A stretch of DNA of 64,000 nucleotides from Rhyzopertha dominica (GCA_025024175.1 QCXZ01000001.1:7750001-7814000), one strand, 5' to 3'. Positions 33,621-45,677 are shown, numbered from the stretch's first letter. The notes: generated by a model not told the origin, from the sequence alone. Numbers and translations are program-made.

Positions 33621-36599
33621 GACTGTTTGTCTTAGAAAAAATGTGTAGAGAATAAAAATGCTCAAAACCTGATTACTAATCGTATAGTATAAAAATAAAA
33701 ACGTAAATGTCATTTTGACAATTGAATGTGGAAGTATTGATTCAATTTGCAGCGGTTTTTTATAGAGGATTATGCTTGGAGCCGAGTTCACCTGTACCCA
33801 TTATTTTATTTTCACGGGCGGAATATTATAAGCAAAGCCTGAATTAAGTTACTAAGCAAATTCATCAAAAAATCATAAAAGAAGATTTAATTGTATACAC
33901 GATTATTAGAAAATAGAAAATAATTAGTAAAAGTCACTCATTAGAGTGTACTTTTATTTGTTTGTTATCAAACGAAGACTCTTGAATAAAACAAAATTGC
34001 TTTTTGAAGATCAAAATAGTCAAACGTAAAACAAAATATACAATACATGAAGAACCGACCATTTGGCCTGCGCGGATGATTATTTTAGGCAGAAAATTGC
34101 TATGATGAATTTTTTCCATTAATCTTGGTTTCCCAATTTGTAACTTAGTGCATGACATGCAAATTATCAGCATATAGTATATAGCAATAACCCTACCTAC
34201 AAATATTCCGCCAGTAGCGTTTTACTAGTCATTTTTCTCTATACCTCAATAATTGCATATACCCAAGCAACACTATGTAACCGGCTGTAAGAGTTAACCT
34301 CAAGTAATATTATTAATCGTCTGTACAGGTTTAACTAAATCTTCAACCAATAATAAAAGTTAACAATTGTACTTTGAACTTTGAAAGGTTACTTCCTCTC
34401 AAAATTATATTTTTTTTATTCTTGTAATTATATATTGTTTCGTAAGTTATAACAAAATATAAAAATATTACAGTCATGAATAACATAAATAAGTACAATT
34501 TAATCTTTGATGTATCTTCATTAAACGGTATAGAGGAGCAGAACATATGTGATTCTAGAAGGAGTGCAGGTTGAATCAACACACACAAGAGTAAAGCATC
34601 ATAATAATTATGTTTACATTTTGTTCTACTTGTGTTTCCTTTGAAATCGCCTGTTGGCAACATAATTGGCAACAAATTCCATCAGCTGTTACCAAAACTG
34701 CAACATTAAGTCAGTGAACTCCATGGTCTAGCACACCAGCGTGTCTTTCCAAACGGTTACAGAAAATTCTTCGAATACTCTAGCAACATTATCGTCATTA
34801 AAAATGATAAATGATTTCGCAGGTAATACACTAATCATCATTTGCTAAATGAATCACATGCTCTAAATATAAAATCCAAAAATACTACAAATAGCTGCAC
34901 TTTAAGAGCAATTTGAGATTATTCTCGAAAATTCTACGAGGACAACACATACCTGGCTCGTTTTATAACCTAATCAACTGAACCTGCCAAAAACACACCT
35001 TCACTTCCATAATTAACGATGTTTTCTAAACTTAGCCGACCTATGGCGTACTTTACTCCTGTTATCTACCGCTATTACACCGGTAGTAAAATCATTTACC
35101 TTGACCGCATTATAACAGTTCTAAAGGGCTTCGTAGAACGGTTCCAGAACCGACCGTTTTACTATTGGCAGGTAACTGTATTTACCTTTCATTTGAATGG
35201 GAATCACTGCGTTTATGGGCAACATCCGTGGGCGTATCAAGTAATTATTTTGAGAGCATCGAAAATGGAGATGGTGACTTATACTGAAAATTTGTCGTAA
35301 CCGCCTTCCATTTTTGGAAATGAATTGCCATAAGCGTATTGTGTGGGCAACTTGTTTGTGGAATATGAATAATTATGATTTAGATCAGGACTGTTTTCGT
35401 GACTTGTACATTTTTTCATTGTCTGTTGCAGGAATATTCTGGAACACTCATCAAAACAAAAATGTTAATGTCTTCATTTTTTATGCGATGATTAAAACTT
35501 TTTACGTATGCAAATATTTATACGTTCTCTAGCTTTTGCCAAATAAATCGCGAATGCTGCACATAAACATAAGAGTATGTAATAGATACCTAAATAAAAG
35601 AAATTGTTTTGTCAAAATAAAGTTATTTGTCTGTTAGGAAAATAATTTTATATGAACGGTATTTTGCAGTATTTTTGTAACTATATAACGTTTGTTGCCA
35701 AGGACAATACAAGCTATATTTGTAAACTTATGATGTTAAAAATATAACCTTTTTCAATTTTTTTTCACTATGATTTATACGATTATTGAAAAGACAATTA
35801 CATTTATGATAATTTTTTCTTTTCGTGTATTGCGTTGTGTATAGAGTTTTCTAGTATTTGCACCAAATATTTGTAACTAATTAGTTATAAAACATTATTC
35901 TGTAAAACTAAACTAGATCCTAAGCCCAAAAAAAATTTTGTTTCAAAATGGTAATTTGCGCACGTTTGACGTTATAATGACGCAATACTCGCATCAACAC
36001 GATCGACTCCTGTCAACATCTTTTTTATCATAAAATATGTTTATTAAATGCACTGTTAATATTCCAAAATATTTGTTAATACAAGCATATATAGGTAAAT
36101 ACGGAATTATTTTTGCAGTTTTTCGAGCTCAGTAAAAAACTTTTTAGAAACTGCCTCGTCATTTTGAACAAAACAACAAGCAATTGTGCGGAGCCACGAT
36201 TATCTGTAAGTCTGGAATATGTATTTTTAAAAACCCAGACGCAAAATAAAGCGAAATACTTTGATCTTTACCCTAAGCCTATATGGTGTGTTAAACGCAT
36301 TTTTTTCTGTTCATCATATTTGTAAACAAGCTGATGGTTGTTATAAAAAGGGAAGACACGTCAGCAAGGACAGTTTACGTGTTGTACATATAAATATACT
36401 AATTGATGTCATACAAAAAACAAGATATCGGAATTGAAAGAACAGTCACATCCAAATAAAGAAAGTGAGAAACTTTCGATAAAAGGTAAGAAGAAGATTG
36501 GCTACATAAAATCAATAAATCTACCAGTTAAAAGGTAACCTGATCAATAACGTGTGTTTCATAACTAAAATTTATAGAATGCTGTAAGGAATTTTAAAA
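33621..36599. other. No gene seen; AT-rich intergenic with a slightly GC-richer patch
   Basis: A patch at 34920-35330 is less AT-rich and contains GGTTCCAGAACCG, including one HSE core TTCcaGAA at 35142-35149, plus a 93-codon plus-strand frame (35019-35300) without recognisable similarity. Nothing else stands out. Confidence 0.4.
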
Positions 36600-37165
36600 G
36601 ACGAGAAAATTATTTACATGATATGAATTTCCGCTAAAAAGATACAAAACACCATCTACTCAACAGTGCCAGAATTTAAAATGACAAGAGTAACAGATAT
36701 GTTTTTGAATATATAGATTTCTAAATATATTAATGAAGAGTTCAATTAAAAAAGGACTAAGGTATGAACCCATAGCTAAACTTGACTTTGGTATAAAAAA
36801 ATTATTATTCATCTAACAGAAAATCTGTTAACGAAACCAAGTTATTTTCATGTAGTAATGATAAACTGCAATTTTGAATAAATAAAGGTTACTGATGCAG
36901 TCCTTTGGAGGGACGGAATGAAATAATTTGTTCACGTCAAAAGAAACAAGATCGCATTTTTTTGGAATTTTGACATTTTTAAGTTGTTGGTCGAATCTAG
37001 TGTATTTTTTAATTGCAAACTCTCATGGAAAATCAGATTTGACCATTTTGCTTATATAAACGTGTTGAATAATGGGATAACCATCGTTATGTATTTTACG
37101 AAGTCCATAAAACTTCCATGTTAAAAGGTTTATGGATACAACGTATGATTTACTGCAATTAAAAA
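36600..37165 (-). mobile_element. Penelope-like element, reverse-transcriptase fragment (lineage A)
   Basis: Minus-strand pieces in order are KFYGLRKIHNDGYP (about 37100), FDQQLKNVKIPKKCDLVSFD and HSVPPKDCI (about 36900-36960), then VYHYYMKITWF, QIFC, MNNNFF, LAMGS with SPFLIELF (about 36750), and a decayed VDG in place of YVDD (about 36650). These are the successive RT motifs of Penelope-like elements, which pair RT with a GIY-YIG endonuclease. Several stops and shifts. Its diagnostic V-P-P-K-D and S-L-S-P-F-L wording differs from the 38-kb element, so it is a separate lineage. Confidence 0.65.
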
Positions 37166-37219
37166 ATTGTAGGATTGGTTCAACCTTGTCCAAAAGTAAT
37201 TTAAATCCTTTTTTAAATA

Positions 37220-37375
37220 AGCTTTTTTCAGTTTTGTTAAGTAATTACATACAATTACTTCAAAAAGTAATTGAAGTACTTTCATGGTTACTGAAGCAGT
37301 AATTAATTACTTGCTCTAGATTTGCAAATTATTTGTAATTGAATTACCAATTCTATTTTACTTAAAATTCATTAC
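37220..37375 (-). repeat. Dispersed repeat, inverted copy of 1.97-2.10 kb
   Basis: The reverse complement carries AATTAATTACTGCTTC, ATGAAAGTACTTCAATTACT and TTACTTAACAAAACTG in the order found at 1980-2096. Confidence 0.45.
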
Positions 37376-38175
37376 AGTGCTTTACAAAACATAATTTATT
37401 GGGATTAATGTCAGTAGATTGACTGAAATGTACAATGCCCTACAAGATGCAATTCACATTTTGACTGTTTTAACTATCTTTACTTAAAAAAGCACATTCG
37501 ATTTGCGGTGTCATAGCAATTAATCTTAAATGGGCTAAATGAATTGTTTTGCAAGAATATCTTATAGTTATGAAACCATAGGCTACTGCTATTGTCACTC
37601 TTCGGGAAAAATCTAGCTATATCTGAGATACACTTTGCCAACTATTATTAGGTGATCCAAAGGTATTGAAAATTAAAAGTTTTGTGCCGAGCTCTGGAAT
37701 TCAATTGTAACAAATATTAATAATGTTTTTCACATATTCACCGACTCCCTTTGAGCGAATGTTTAGTTCCAGTGGTAGTATAAGTTACTAGTTAAAGTTG
37801 CAAGTTTACATATAAAAATAATTAAGATAATTATTAGTCCTGACCACAGCTAGATATGAGCGAGAGTACGAACAACATATATTATTGTTTTAAAACTTCT
37901 TCTAACTTTCTACCTGATCCTGTGTAAAGAGTATATGTAACTGATAATTTGAAATTACATAGAATTACACATTGTGAAGTAATTTTAATAGATATATCTG
38001 CCTTTTTTTAGAGTGACCATACAATTTTCTTTGTTCGTTTAGTAATTCTCGTGAAATCAATGCTGTTAAGTAATTTGTTGGTACTTATTACAAAGAAGAT
38101 AACGTTTTTGTTTGATTTTGGAAATGCTATATTAACAGATATAGATGTTTATTTTGTGGAGTCCTTCTGATTATT
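37376..38175. other. No gene seen
   Basis: AT-rich spacer with no recognised content. Confidence 0.4.
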
Positions 38176-38340
38176 ATATATGTTTATTTTTTTAGGTTTA
38201 GGCTCCTAATTATCTAAAATTAAAAAACTTTGTGTTTGTATGACGTTTCGATCTTTCATTTAGATCTTTTTCGAATAAAAATATTGTTGTAACTGACAAA
38301 ACTGACAATAAATTAATTTGACATTTACAATTTTGATGTT
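38176..38340 (+). repeat. Left inverted terminal repeat of the Penelope-like element
   Basis: Matches the reverse complement of 39825-39985. On the minus strand it contains GATCTAAATGAAAGATC, a stem-loop, followed by GAAACGTC (38241-38268). Confidence 0.8.
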
Positions 38341-39824
38341 ATTATAAAATGTACCTTGGAGTTCGTTCCAATGCCATAAGTGTGAGTGTTTATGAAATTT
38401 GTATGTGTTTGTGTGTTTAAATGTGTTATTGTAGGCGTTACTTAGTCCTTGCCTATCTGTCCTGTCGTTTACACACTTGTTTATATTTTTTGTATATGAA
38501 TCATTTCCAAAAAATGTCTTTTATATGTATGTGGTTCTGTAGAAATAATTTGGGTATTATTAAAATCGAAAGTGTGATTATTATTTTTTAATGTTTTTTC
38601 AAAGCAGTGGAGTTATTATTTTTATGTTGTTGTATTCTGTTTTTTAGGTATTGTTTTGTTTGTCCTATATATTGTTTATTGCACTCTTTACGTTTTATAC
38701 TGTATATAGTGTATGTTGTTGTATCGCGTGGTGTTTTTGTTTTTAATGGTGTGTAGAATTGTTTAATTGTGTTTATTGGTTTATATGTAGTTTCTATATC
38801 ATACGGGTTTTAGTATGTTTTTTATTTTTTAGTGGTGAAATATAGGGTAGGGTTACGTACGTTATGTTTGTGGTTTTAACTTGTTTTTCATATAGCAGGG
38901 TATTATACAATTTTTCTGTTTGTTGTTTTATGGAGTTGTGTATTAGTTTAGTGGGGTCATTGTTATTTTTTAGTATTTTAGTTATTGTGTGTAAACTTTC
39001 AATTCTATTTTATGGACCAGTTAATTTTATTACTCGGGGTATTGTATTGTTCAATAGAGCTAATTTTTGTTTGTAGGGGTGGTTAGACTGATAAATTAGG
39101 AATGTTCCTGATGCCGTTTGTTTTTAGTACCATTTTGTGGTAATTTTGTTATTCTTTTTAATCAATCTAAGGTCAAGATAGTTAATTTTGTTGCTCTTAT
39201 CTGTTTCTATGGTAAATTTGGGTGATAGTTATTAAATATATTTAAAATTCCATTCGCTTTATTTTCCGGTATTATCAAACACAGATCATCTACATATCTT
39301 GTGTACATTTTTATGTAATTTACTTTGTTTGTTATAGATGTTTATAAATCTTCCATTATTAATTGCGCTATACTGAAAGGGGGGATCCCATTGCCACTCC
39401 AACTATTTGTTTATAAATGTTATTTTTAAATTGGAAATAATTTGTAAATAATGTAAAATTTAAAGCTTTTATAAATTCTGTTATTGGTATATTGTTCTAA
39501 TTTCTGCCAATTTTTCGCGGTAATAGGTTCTATTAAAGTTATTGGAATGTTTGTGTAAATAGAAATTACGTCTAAAGAAATCATCAAATGGTTATTTGAA
39601 ATGTACATATTGGAAATTTTGTCTTTAAATTCAAAAGAGTTTTTAATACAAAATTGGTTTTTATTTAATGTGTTTTTTAAGATACTGTTTAAGTATTTTG
39701 CCAGGTTGTATGTTATTTATTATAGGTCTAACCTAACCTCCCTTGTTGGGTTTGTGTAGCTTTGGTTGTCCATAAACACTCACACTTTAGGATTTGATGT
39801 TAAAATTATTATTATTAATAATAC

Positions 39825-39985
39825 CAAAATTGTTAATGTCAAATTAATTTATTGTCAGTTTTGTCAGTTATAACGTAATATTTGTATTCAAAAAAGATCT
39901 AAATAAAAGATCGAAACGTAATACAAACACAAAGTTTTTTAATTTTAGATAATTAGGAGCCTAAATCTACAAAAATAAACATATA
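39825..39985 (-). repeat. Right inverted terminal repeat of the Penelope-like element
   Basis: Partner of 38176-38340. The plus strand contains GATCTAAATAAAAGATC followed by GAAACGT at 39896-39919. Confidence 0.8.
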
Positions 39986-40440
39986 TATTAACAGATTTCT
40001 GGAAAAGTGAATTAATACATGGAATCCAATATTTTTAATTCTTGATTCTCTTTACATCCACTTTTTGACCGGCTTTTGAAAAAATCTTTGTTTTTCGAAA
40101 AGTACAATTACAATTTACCAATTTATTGAATAGAAAAACTCTACTTCAATATTTAACAAAAAACAATCAAATTTGTTATTCCATTAAATTTGCTGATCAA
40201 GTTTCAGTTTTGACTGACTTTGGCCAAAAGTAGTTTTAAAAGCTTCTTTATATGTTTATTTATCTTTTGTACTGACGATGACTTTTATAAAAAAAGTTGA
40301 TAAAACTACGATATTTTTTAGAGAAGGCTATTTATTGTAAGAAATCCACTTTAAGAGACAGCCTGTGTAAATATTTTTAAACAACAGTTAAAGTAATACC
40401 ATACAAACAAAATCTCATCCCAGAATAACACGAGTCGATA
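39986..40440. other. No gene seen; distal upstream region of sHSP gene 3
   Basis: AT-rich sequence with no recognised content. Confidence 0.4.
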
Positions 40441-40454
40441 TCAGTTTGTTTATC

Positions 40455-40633
40455 ACAAACGCCCAGCAACCGTTGATGCAAGGATAACATCCGACGAACG
40501 CTTAGCTCCCCACTCTGGAACCTTCGAGTGTGTTCATTCAATAAACTGACCTGCCTCACTCTGGAAACGCCGCGAAGTTTCGAGAACGATCTCCGCGCGA
40601 TATAAAAGCGAAGCCAGTTCCGCGCTCCGCAGT
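40455..40633 (+). promoter_or_regulatory. Heat shock promoter of sHSP gene 3
   Basis: This is the strongest HSE of the cluster. A perfect GAAgtTTCgaGAA lies at 40574-40586, and a second, GAAccTTCgaG, at 40518-40528. TATAAAA is at 40601-40607, and a CAGT initiator near 40630-40633. The upstream part (40455-40500) is shared with the orphan block at 23490-23523. Confidence 0.8.
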
Positions 40634-40717
40634 GTTGAATCGACAAAGCGAAGTCAAGCGATTCCAAAGCGTTCTCCCAGCGTTCAAGTGTTCTCAAGTG
40701 CACCAGTTAGAAGAAAA

Positions 40718-41248
40718 ATGTCTCTGGTTCCGTGGGTTTGGAGCAACGATCCCTTCTTCGACCCCAGGCCATCGAGGGTGTGGGACATCGACAGGTGGGA
40801 CCGCTGGAACCGTTTTGATCCCTGGGACAACAGGGAGATCCGAGAGTTGATGAGGCTGCCCGAGTACGTCAGGAGGTCCCTGTCCAACACGCTCCAGGAC
40901 ACCGGAGCCCAGGTGCAGTTCGACAAGGACAAGTTCCAGGTCAACGTGGACGTGCAGCAGTTCTCGCCGAACGAAATCACGGTGAAGACGTCGGGAGACA
41001 ACAGCATCACCGTCGAGGGCAAGCACGAGGAGAGGCCAGACGAACACGGTTACATTTCCAGGCACTTCGTCAGGAGGTACGTGCTGCCCAAGGGACACGA
41101 CGTCAACCAGGTGGTCTCGAATCTCAGTTCCGACGGGGTGTTGACCATCACGGCCCCCAAGGTGGACAAGAGTGGAATTGAGCACAAAACCATCCCCATC
41201 CAGCAAACGGGGGTTCCTTCCAGAGCCGTAGAAAACAAGTCGAAGTAG
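40718..41248 (+). CDS. l(2)efl-like: Small heat shock protein 3 (alpha-crystallin family)
   Basis: 176 residues, single exon. The N-terminal arm is unusually rich in Trp and Arg/Asp (MSLVPWVWSN, then WDIDRWDRWNRFDPWDN), quite unlike genes 1 and 2, and may shift substrate choice or oligomer size. The alpha-crystallin domain is about 68-147, with DKDKFQVNVDVQQFSPNEIT, RHFVRRYVLP and SSDGVLTITAP. The I-P-I anchor is at 159-161. The ATG at 40718 (MSLVP) is preferred over one 30 nt upstream because every paralogue but the fifth begins MSL(I/L/V)P. The leader shares the words GCGAT(T)CCAAAGCGTTC with gene 1. The coding sequence is strongly GC-biased at third positions compared with its surroundings, as in the other array members. 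Confidence 0.95.
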   Translation: MSLVPWVWSNDPFFDPRPSRVWDIDRWDRWNRFDPWDNREIRELMRLPEYVRRSLSNTLQDTGAQVQFDKDKFQVNVDVQQFSPNEITVKTSGDNSITVEGKHEERPDEHGYISRHFVRRYVLPKGHDVNQVVSNLSSDGVLTITAPKVDKSGIEHKTIPIQQTGVPSRAVENKSK

Positions 41249-41346
41249 ATCGTTCATCTTCCACGGAGTAATTTAAGTTTCTGGTCATTATGATTTAAGT
41301 GCACTAAAGACTGTATTAAGGAATTTGTTAATTTTTCACATTTGTT

Positions 41347-41352
41347 AATAAA
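41347..41352 (+). terminator. Poly(A) signal of sHSP gene 3
   Basis: AATAAA 99 nt after the stop. Confidence 0.7.
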
Positions 41353-41369
41353 GGCATTAAAAAATTGAG

Positions 41370-42079
41370 GTGTCTTATTTTTTTACTTGACCACATTAAA
41401 AGAGACGCATTTGCGAAACATTTATAACTAACTGCGGTAACAGATTCACAACTTTGTATGATTTACTACACAAAACGTGCAGAAAACGATTGAAAAACTT
41501 TTTTTAAGCATAAAGTAAAATAAGCGTTTGCAATAAATGATAATACACCAACGGACATTAGTAAATTTTAATTTTATAGTGCTGCTAGAATCGAAGCATA
41601 TTTTATACATTGGAATTACCCTAAGGAGCCTCATTTTCCCAAAAAGGACAACAGAAAAAACAAACTTCCTACGCTCTAATTTTATTACACTAACGCTCGC
41701 ATGACTAATATCATAGTCATCTGCTTCTAATAAAACCAAAAAAGGTGCTCATTGTCTAATACCCATTAATGGTTATGATAGTTCAAGGTTACCACAAATA
41801 TAACTATCTCTGGCTTAATCGGTTTATTCCCTTTAAACATTGCTAGTTGAAAACTGATCCATGTTACTCATCTTGAATTTATTCTTGTTGAATAAGCCTC
41901 GCCAGGTTTAATCCACAACATTTTATTAAGAGGTAAAACGCTTTCGGCTAATAAGCCATATGAATCTAAAAATCTAAACAAGCAAAATGACTAAATATGG
42001 AAAGCAACTTGCAAACAAGCAACATAATAATTAGTGTTTGAATAAAAAATTTAGAATGGGACAACTGAATTTGCAAGAA
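41370..42079. other. No gene seen
   Basis: AT-rich sequence. The 97-codon minus-strand frame at 41446-41739 has no family character. Confidence 0.4.
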
Positions 42080-42310
42080 TCATTTAGAATTATCCAATTT
42101 TGATCATCTAAATAGTTTTGATGATTTCTTCCAAAAAATGTTCAAAATGGAAGTACGTTTAATAGATAATGAGGGATTTGCTAACAAAGAATTTGAAGTT
42201 ACAATGCCTTTATTCTTATATTTATTAAATTGCTTTTGATGTTCATTGATTCTAATAAGAAAGGATCTTCCTGTTTCTCTAATACAAGCAAAATTACAGT
42301 CGTTACTGTT
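42080..42310 (-). mobile_element. Penelope-like GIY-YIG endonuclease scrap
   Basis: The minus strand reads CNFACIRETGRSFLIRINEH followed by QKQFNKYKNKGIVTSN. The Y-I-G-E-T-x-R-x-F-x-x-R-x-x-E-H core of Penelope-type GIY-YIG nucleases is recognisable (I-R-E-T-G-R here). It is isolated, and lies head-on to the plus-strand RT fragment that follows. Confidence 0.55.
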
Positions 42311-42499
42311 GATTTAAAACTTAAATTTTGTCTTTATTAAAAGATAATATTTATGTCATTAGGTGAAAATAATTTAGAAAGGTAAATTACGACTTTGCCA
42401 GTAAACCTAAGGGGGTACCAAATTTGAACTTGTCAGGTATTTGTAGTACAATTTTTCTATTAAGTAATGTGGAAAACCGTTGTTATAAGCAATTTTGAA

Positions 42500-43310
42500 A
42501 ATTACACCAAATTCTTATTTGAAGGCGCTTAAAGAGGAATTTAAAAAATCCATGAAAAAGAGAATGAAAAAAGGCTATTATTTCCATGTTTTCTTTGACG
42601 CGAACAATTTATTTCCATAGACCATAACCTACTACTTCAAAATTATAATTTATCGTTATTACATATAAATAATTAGGTGTCTTTAACAAAAAATTTTCTG
42701 CTTCAATAATTTTATACTAAAAAAAGGTTCTTCCCTTAGTCCACCTTTAGCGGAAATTTTCATCAATAATTTAGAAAAAGGAATATTCAAAGATGCTGTC
42801 TTCTCACCTCGTGTTATATTTTGATATCATTATCTAGATCATGTTTTATGTCTTTTCTCAGGATATCAATAAGATCTAAATAATTTTCATACATGTATAA
42901 ATTCATTATATAATTCTATAAATTTTAATTATGAAACAGAAGAATATAATATAATTTCCTTTTTAGATTTATTAATTTTGAGTAAACAGTCTTCTCCGCA
43001 TCTTTCTTTTGAGATTTTCAGAAAACAAACTTGTACAGATAACATTATCCCTTATTCTCTTGTGCATCCTCATACACACAAAGTAGCCGGTTTTCATTCT
43101 CTTTTTCATAGACTTTTTAATATTCATTTCCTTTTAATCTTACTTGTTAGTGCATTATCCTTATCAATTTTTTAATATTAAGTTTGCTATTGTTATATCT
43201 TTTTTTTTCGCAAAATATATTGTAGAATGTTATTTGATATTCTATTACTATATATCATCACTGATATCAGTTAAGCTAAAATTTCGAAGTACGTGTCACG
43301 TTTTTGTTTG
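42500..43310 (+). mobile_element. Penelope-like element, reverse-transcriptase fragment (lineage A)
   Basis: Plus-strand pieces in order are RTIYFHRP-type core, NKKFSASIILY, SSLSPPLAEIFINNLEKGIF with KDAVFSPRVIF (about 42740-42825), LFSGYQ, LNNFHTCINSLYN, NYETEE, then the open frame 42978-43175 with FEIFRKQTCTDNIIPYSLVH and HKVAGFHSLFHRLFNI. These are the palm and thumb motifs of Penelope RTs (S-L-S-P-x-x-A-E-I-F, S-F-x-D-L, F-x-I-F-R-K-x-T-x-T-D-x-x-I, H-K-x-A). Frameshifted. The missing GIY-YIG part may be the opposite-strand scrap next door. Confidence 0.7.
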
Positions 43311-43439
43311 TTCTTTCTTTATTTGAAGGACATTTAATTGATCACCAAAGTCGCCAGATTCTACTAACTGCCATTTCGTAGCGTGTGAGTTTGGGGATTG
43401 GAATGGGGAGGTTTTCAGGATGCACCCAACTAGCGCATA

Positions 43440-45420
43440 CTTTTTTATTCGCCTCCGTGTTGGATGGTAGCTTAGTTCAGCTGCATTATTCTTGTTCTTC
43501 CTGGGACGAGCTGCTGTCTGAGATTGTATACAGCTTTTGGACTTCTTTATTTATTGCTCTCGTGTTTTGTGATTTCTAACCGCTGTTCTCCAATTATATT
43601 TGATCCTTTGCTATTCTTCTAGCCTCGTCCCAGGTGAGGATTCTCTTCTTCAACGCCTCAGCCACTGTCACGCTCCCTGTCTTCTGCGGCCTTCCTCGTC
43701 TTTTCTTTCCTTGTACTTTTACCTCCCATACTAGTTATGCTGGTCTTTCCTCGTTCATTATCACCAAGTGCCCGAACCACTTTAATTTATTATCTTCCAT
43801 AGTTTATTTAAGCGACTCTATTTCCACTTCTTCCCTAATTCTGTCGTTTCTTATTCTGTCCATTCAAGTCATCTGTTTAGCACGTCTAAAGTATTTCATC
43901 TCTGTGCCTGCAGTCTACTTAAAAGTCTATCACTTAACAACCCATTTTCACTACCGTATGTCAATATTGGTCTATAAATGGTCTTGTATACCTTCATTTT
44001 CGTCTTCTCACTTATTTCGTTTTTACTTATTAACGCCCTATTTAGTGAGTGGTACATCTTTATTGCACTAATGATTCTTTCATTTATTTATTCATCCATA
44101 CTTCCACCTCTTTGTATTGTAATTCCTAGGTACTTTTAACCTATTCTATTTGTTTCCCATTTATTGTTATGTCTATCTTTTTGTCCTCCTTCCCTATGAC
44201 CATTGTTTTCGTCTTGCTCGTATTTATTAACATTTTACGTTTTGTTACTTCATTCTCCCACAACTCTACATTTTGTTTTAACTTTCCTTCATTTTCTGCA
44301 CAGATCATCATTACATATGTTTCTGTTCTTTTTGTGATTGTCTTTCCCTCTAGGGCTTTTGTTGTCCCTCGATTTTCGGTTTCTTTGACAGCTTTGGCCA
44401 ATAATTGCACGATATTTCTTTCTGTTTTCTCAAGCTTGTTCTGTTAGCTTTGGTAGTAGAGGCATCGATATGTATGTATTTTTTAAGATGCTCCATTCCG
44501 GCTTGTGTTTCTCTACAAATGGTAGTATAGTTTTTGTCACTATGCGCAGGTTTTGTCCTCTCTTTGACTGTTTATCTGTGGTTGAGTTTTCTTGTTGTGT
44601 AGGTTCCCAGATATTTTATTTTCTTTGTCAACGTTATACTTCTGCTGCTTAGTTTGTGTACGCTACCTGTCATTAACATTATCACGCTAAAGGTGTCTCA
44701 TCATGACAGTGGTTTTGTTGTAGGAAGGTTATCTTCTACATTATTAAGAAAGCCAGTCAAATCTTTTTCATTCCGTGTTATTAGCACTAGGTCATCCGCA
44801 TATGCCAGTATAAAAGTTTTATTTCACTTCTTTGTCTGTGATATTTTTTTTAGTTACGCGATAGTCATTTGAATGATGTCATCTGGGACAATTGTAAATA
44901 TTTTTTGTTTTGCCGGGGTTGTTTAGCCAAACCACTGTATCGTTGTATCTTCGCGTAGACAGGTCTTCGTTATACTATTGATTAGATATAAGGAATGCTT
45001 TCTTTAAGTCTATAGACATAACGAACATCTTTTACTTTTCTAGTTTGGAAAGTAGAATGTATGCGTAATATTTATACCCCACATTACATAGCGCTATTCT
45101 TCTATAGTTGTCCGTGTTCTGGGGGGTTTTTACTTTAGGAATGGGCATTTGTACCGTGGTGCCCCAAGCTTGGGAAATTTCATTGAGTAGCCAAGCTGTT
45201 GTTATTATTTTATGTATTTCTTGTTTTAATATTTTGGTACATGTTGTATTAGTTCATCGTTTATCCTATCTAGGCCTGGTGCTTTATCGTTTTTCTTGTT
45301 GTGTATGATCCGATCTAGCTCCTTTAATGTTAATGGTTGGCTTATCGGCCAGTGGTCTCTTTCATTAATGAAATTTACTCTCCGTTCTTTGTTATCGTCT
45401 TCCACCTGAAATGCTTTTAA
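43440..45420 (-). mobile_element. APE-type LINE (non-LTR retrotransposon), decayed
   Basis: Minus-strand pieces from right to left are RVNFINERDHWPI and LKELDRIIHNKKNDKAPGLD (about 45300-45400), A-D-D-L-V-L-I-T-R-N (44800-44816, the RT catalytic box), KTKTMVIGKEDKKIDITING (44141-44410 frame), KYLGI-type thumb at about 44090, ISEKTKMKVYKTIYRPILTY at about 43990, and the C-terminal (H)LV-M-E-E-R-P and GKRRRGRP words at about 43680-43780. This is the layout of insect LINE ORF2 RTs with the R-W-F-G-H and G-R-P-R-x-R-W C-terminus. Multiple stops and shifts, so it is dead. The clade is not settled. Confidence 0.75.
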
Positions 45421-45669
45421 CTTTAAATTTAAATTTAAAATGGGCTGTCTGTATACTTGAAAATATTAATCGTGGGAACCGTAACTGAAATCCGTTAAAT
45501 TTTGCTAAAAACTTTTATAACTAAACTGTACATTAAGGACAATTTGCATTACTGTTAAAACCTTAAGAAACCTTAACGGAAACGATGAAGAAGTTATAGC
45601 AAAAAATATGTTACCTAGCAACACCAGATTAAAATGATAATTTTTTTAACCTAACATTAATCATAAAAC
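45421..45669. other. No gene seen
   Basis: AT-rich spacer between a LINE and the hAT element. Confidence 0.4.
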
Positions 45670-45677
45670 GTACTTTT
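45670..45677. repeat. 8-bp target duplication, left (gtactttt)
   Basis: Identical to 47032-47039. Confidence 0.9.

Larger units (their letters stand above)
38176..39985 (-). mobile_element. Penelope-like retroelement with inverted terminal repeats (lineage B)
   Basis: An element of about 1.8 kb bounded by roughly 165-base inverted repeats (38176-38340 and 39825-39985, more than 90% alike by eye). The minus strand, from right to left, encodes LMISLDVISIYTNIP (39426-39608 frame), a decayed VGVAMGSPLS, MYTRYVDDLCLI (about 39290) and finally YTIYSIKRKECNKQYIGQTK followed by RIQQHK (about 38600-38700). The last is a GIY-YIG-type nuclease with the CCHH-like Cys pair. RT plus GIY-YIG plus long terminal repeats in inverted orientation is the hallmark of Penelope-like elements. 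Frameshifts and stops are present and much of the N-terminal part is missing. Confidence 0.8.

Noticed and set aside
34343..34675. 110-codon minus-strand frame with hydrophobic stretch
   Set aside because: Composition-driven; no family similarity, promoter or codon bias.
35139..35153. GGTTCCAGAACCG as another orphan heat shock promoter
   Set aside because: Only one pentamer pair is in phase and there is no TATA box or similarity to the array promoters.
43178..43330. Short plus-strand frame as a membrane protein
   Set aside because: It directly follows Penelope RT sequence and is AT-driven; better explained as decayed element.
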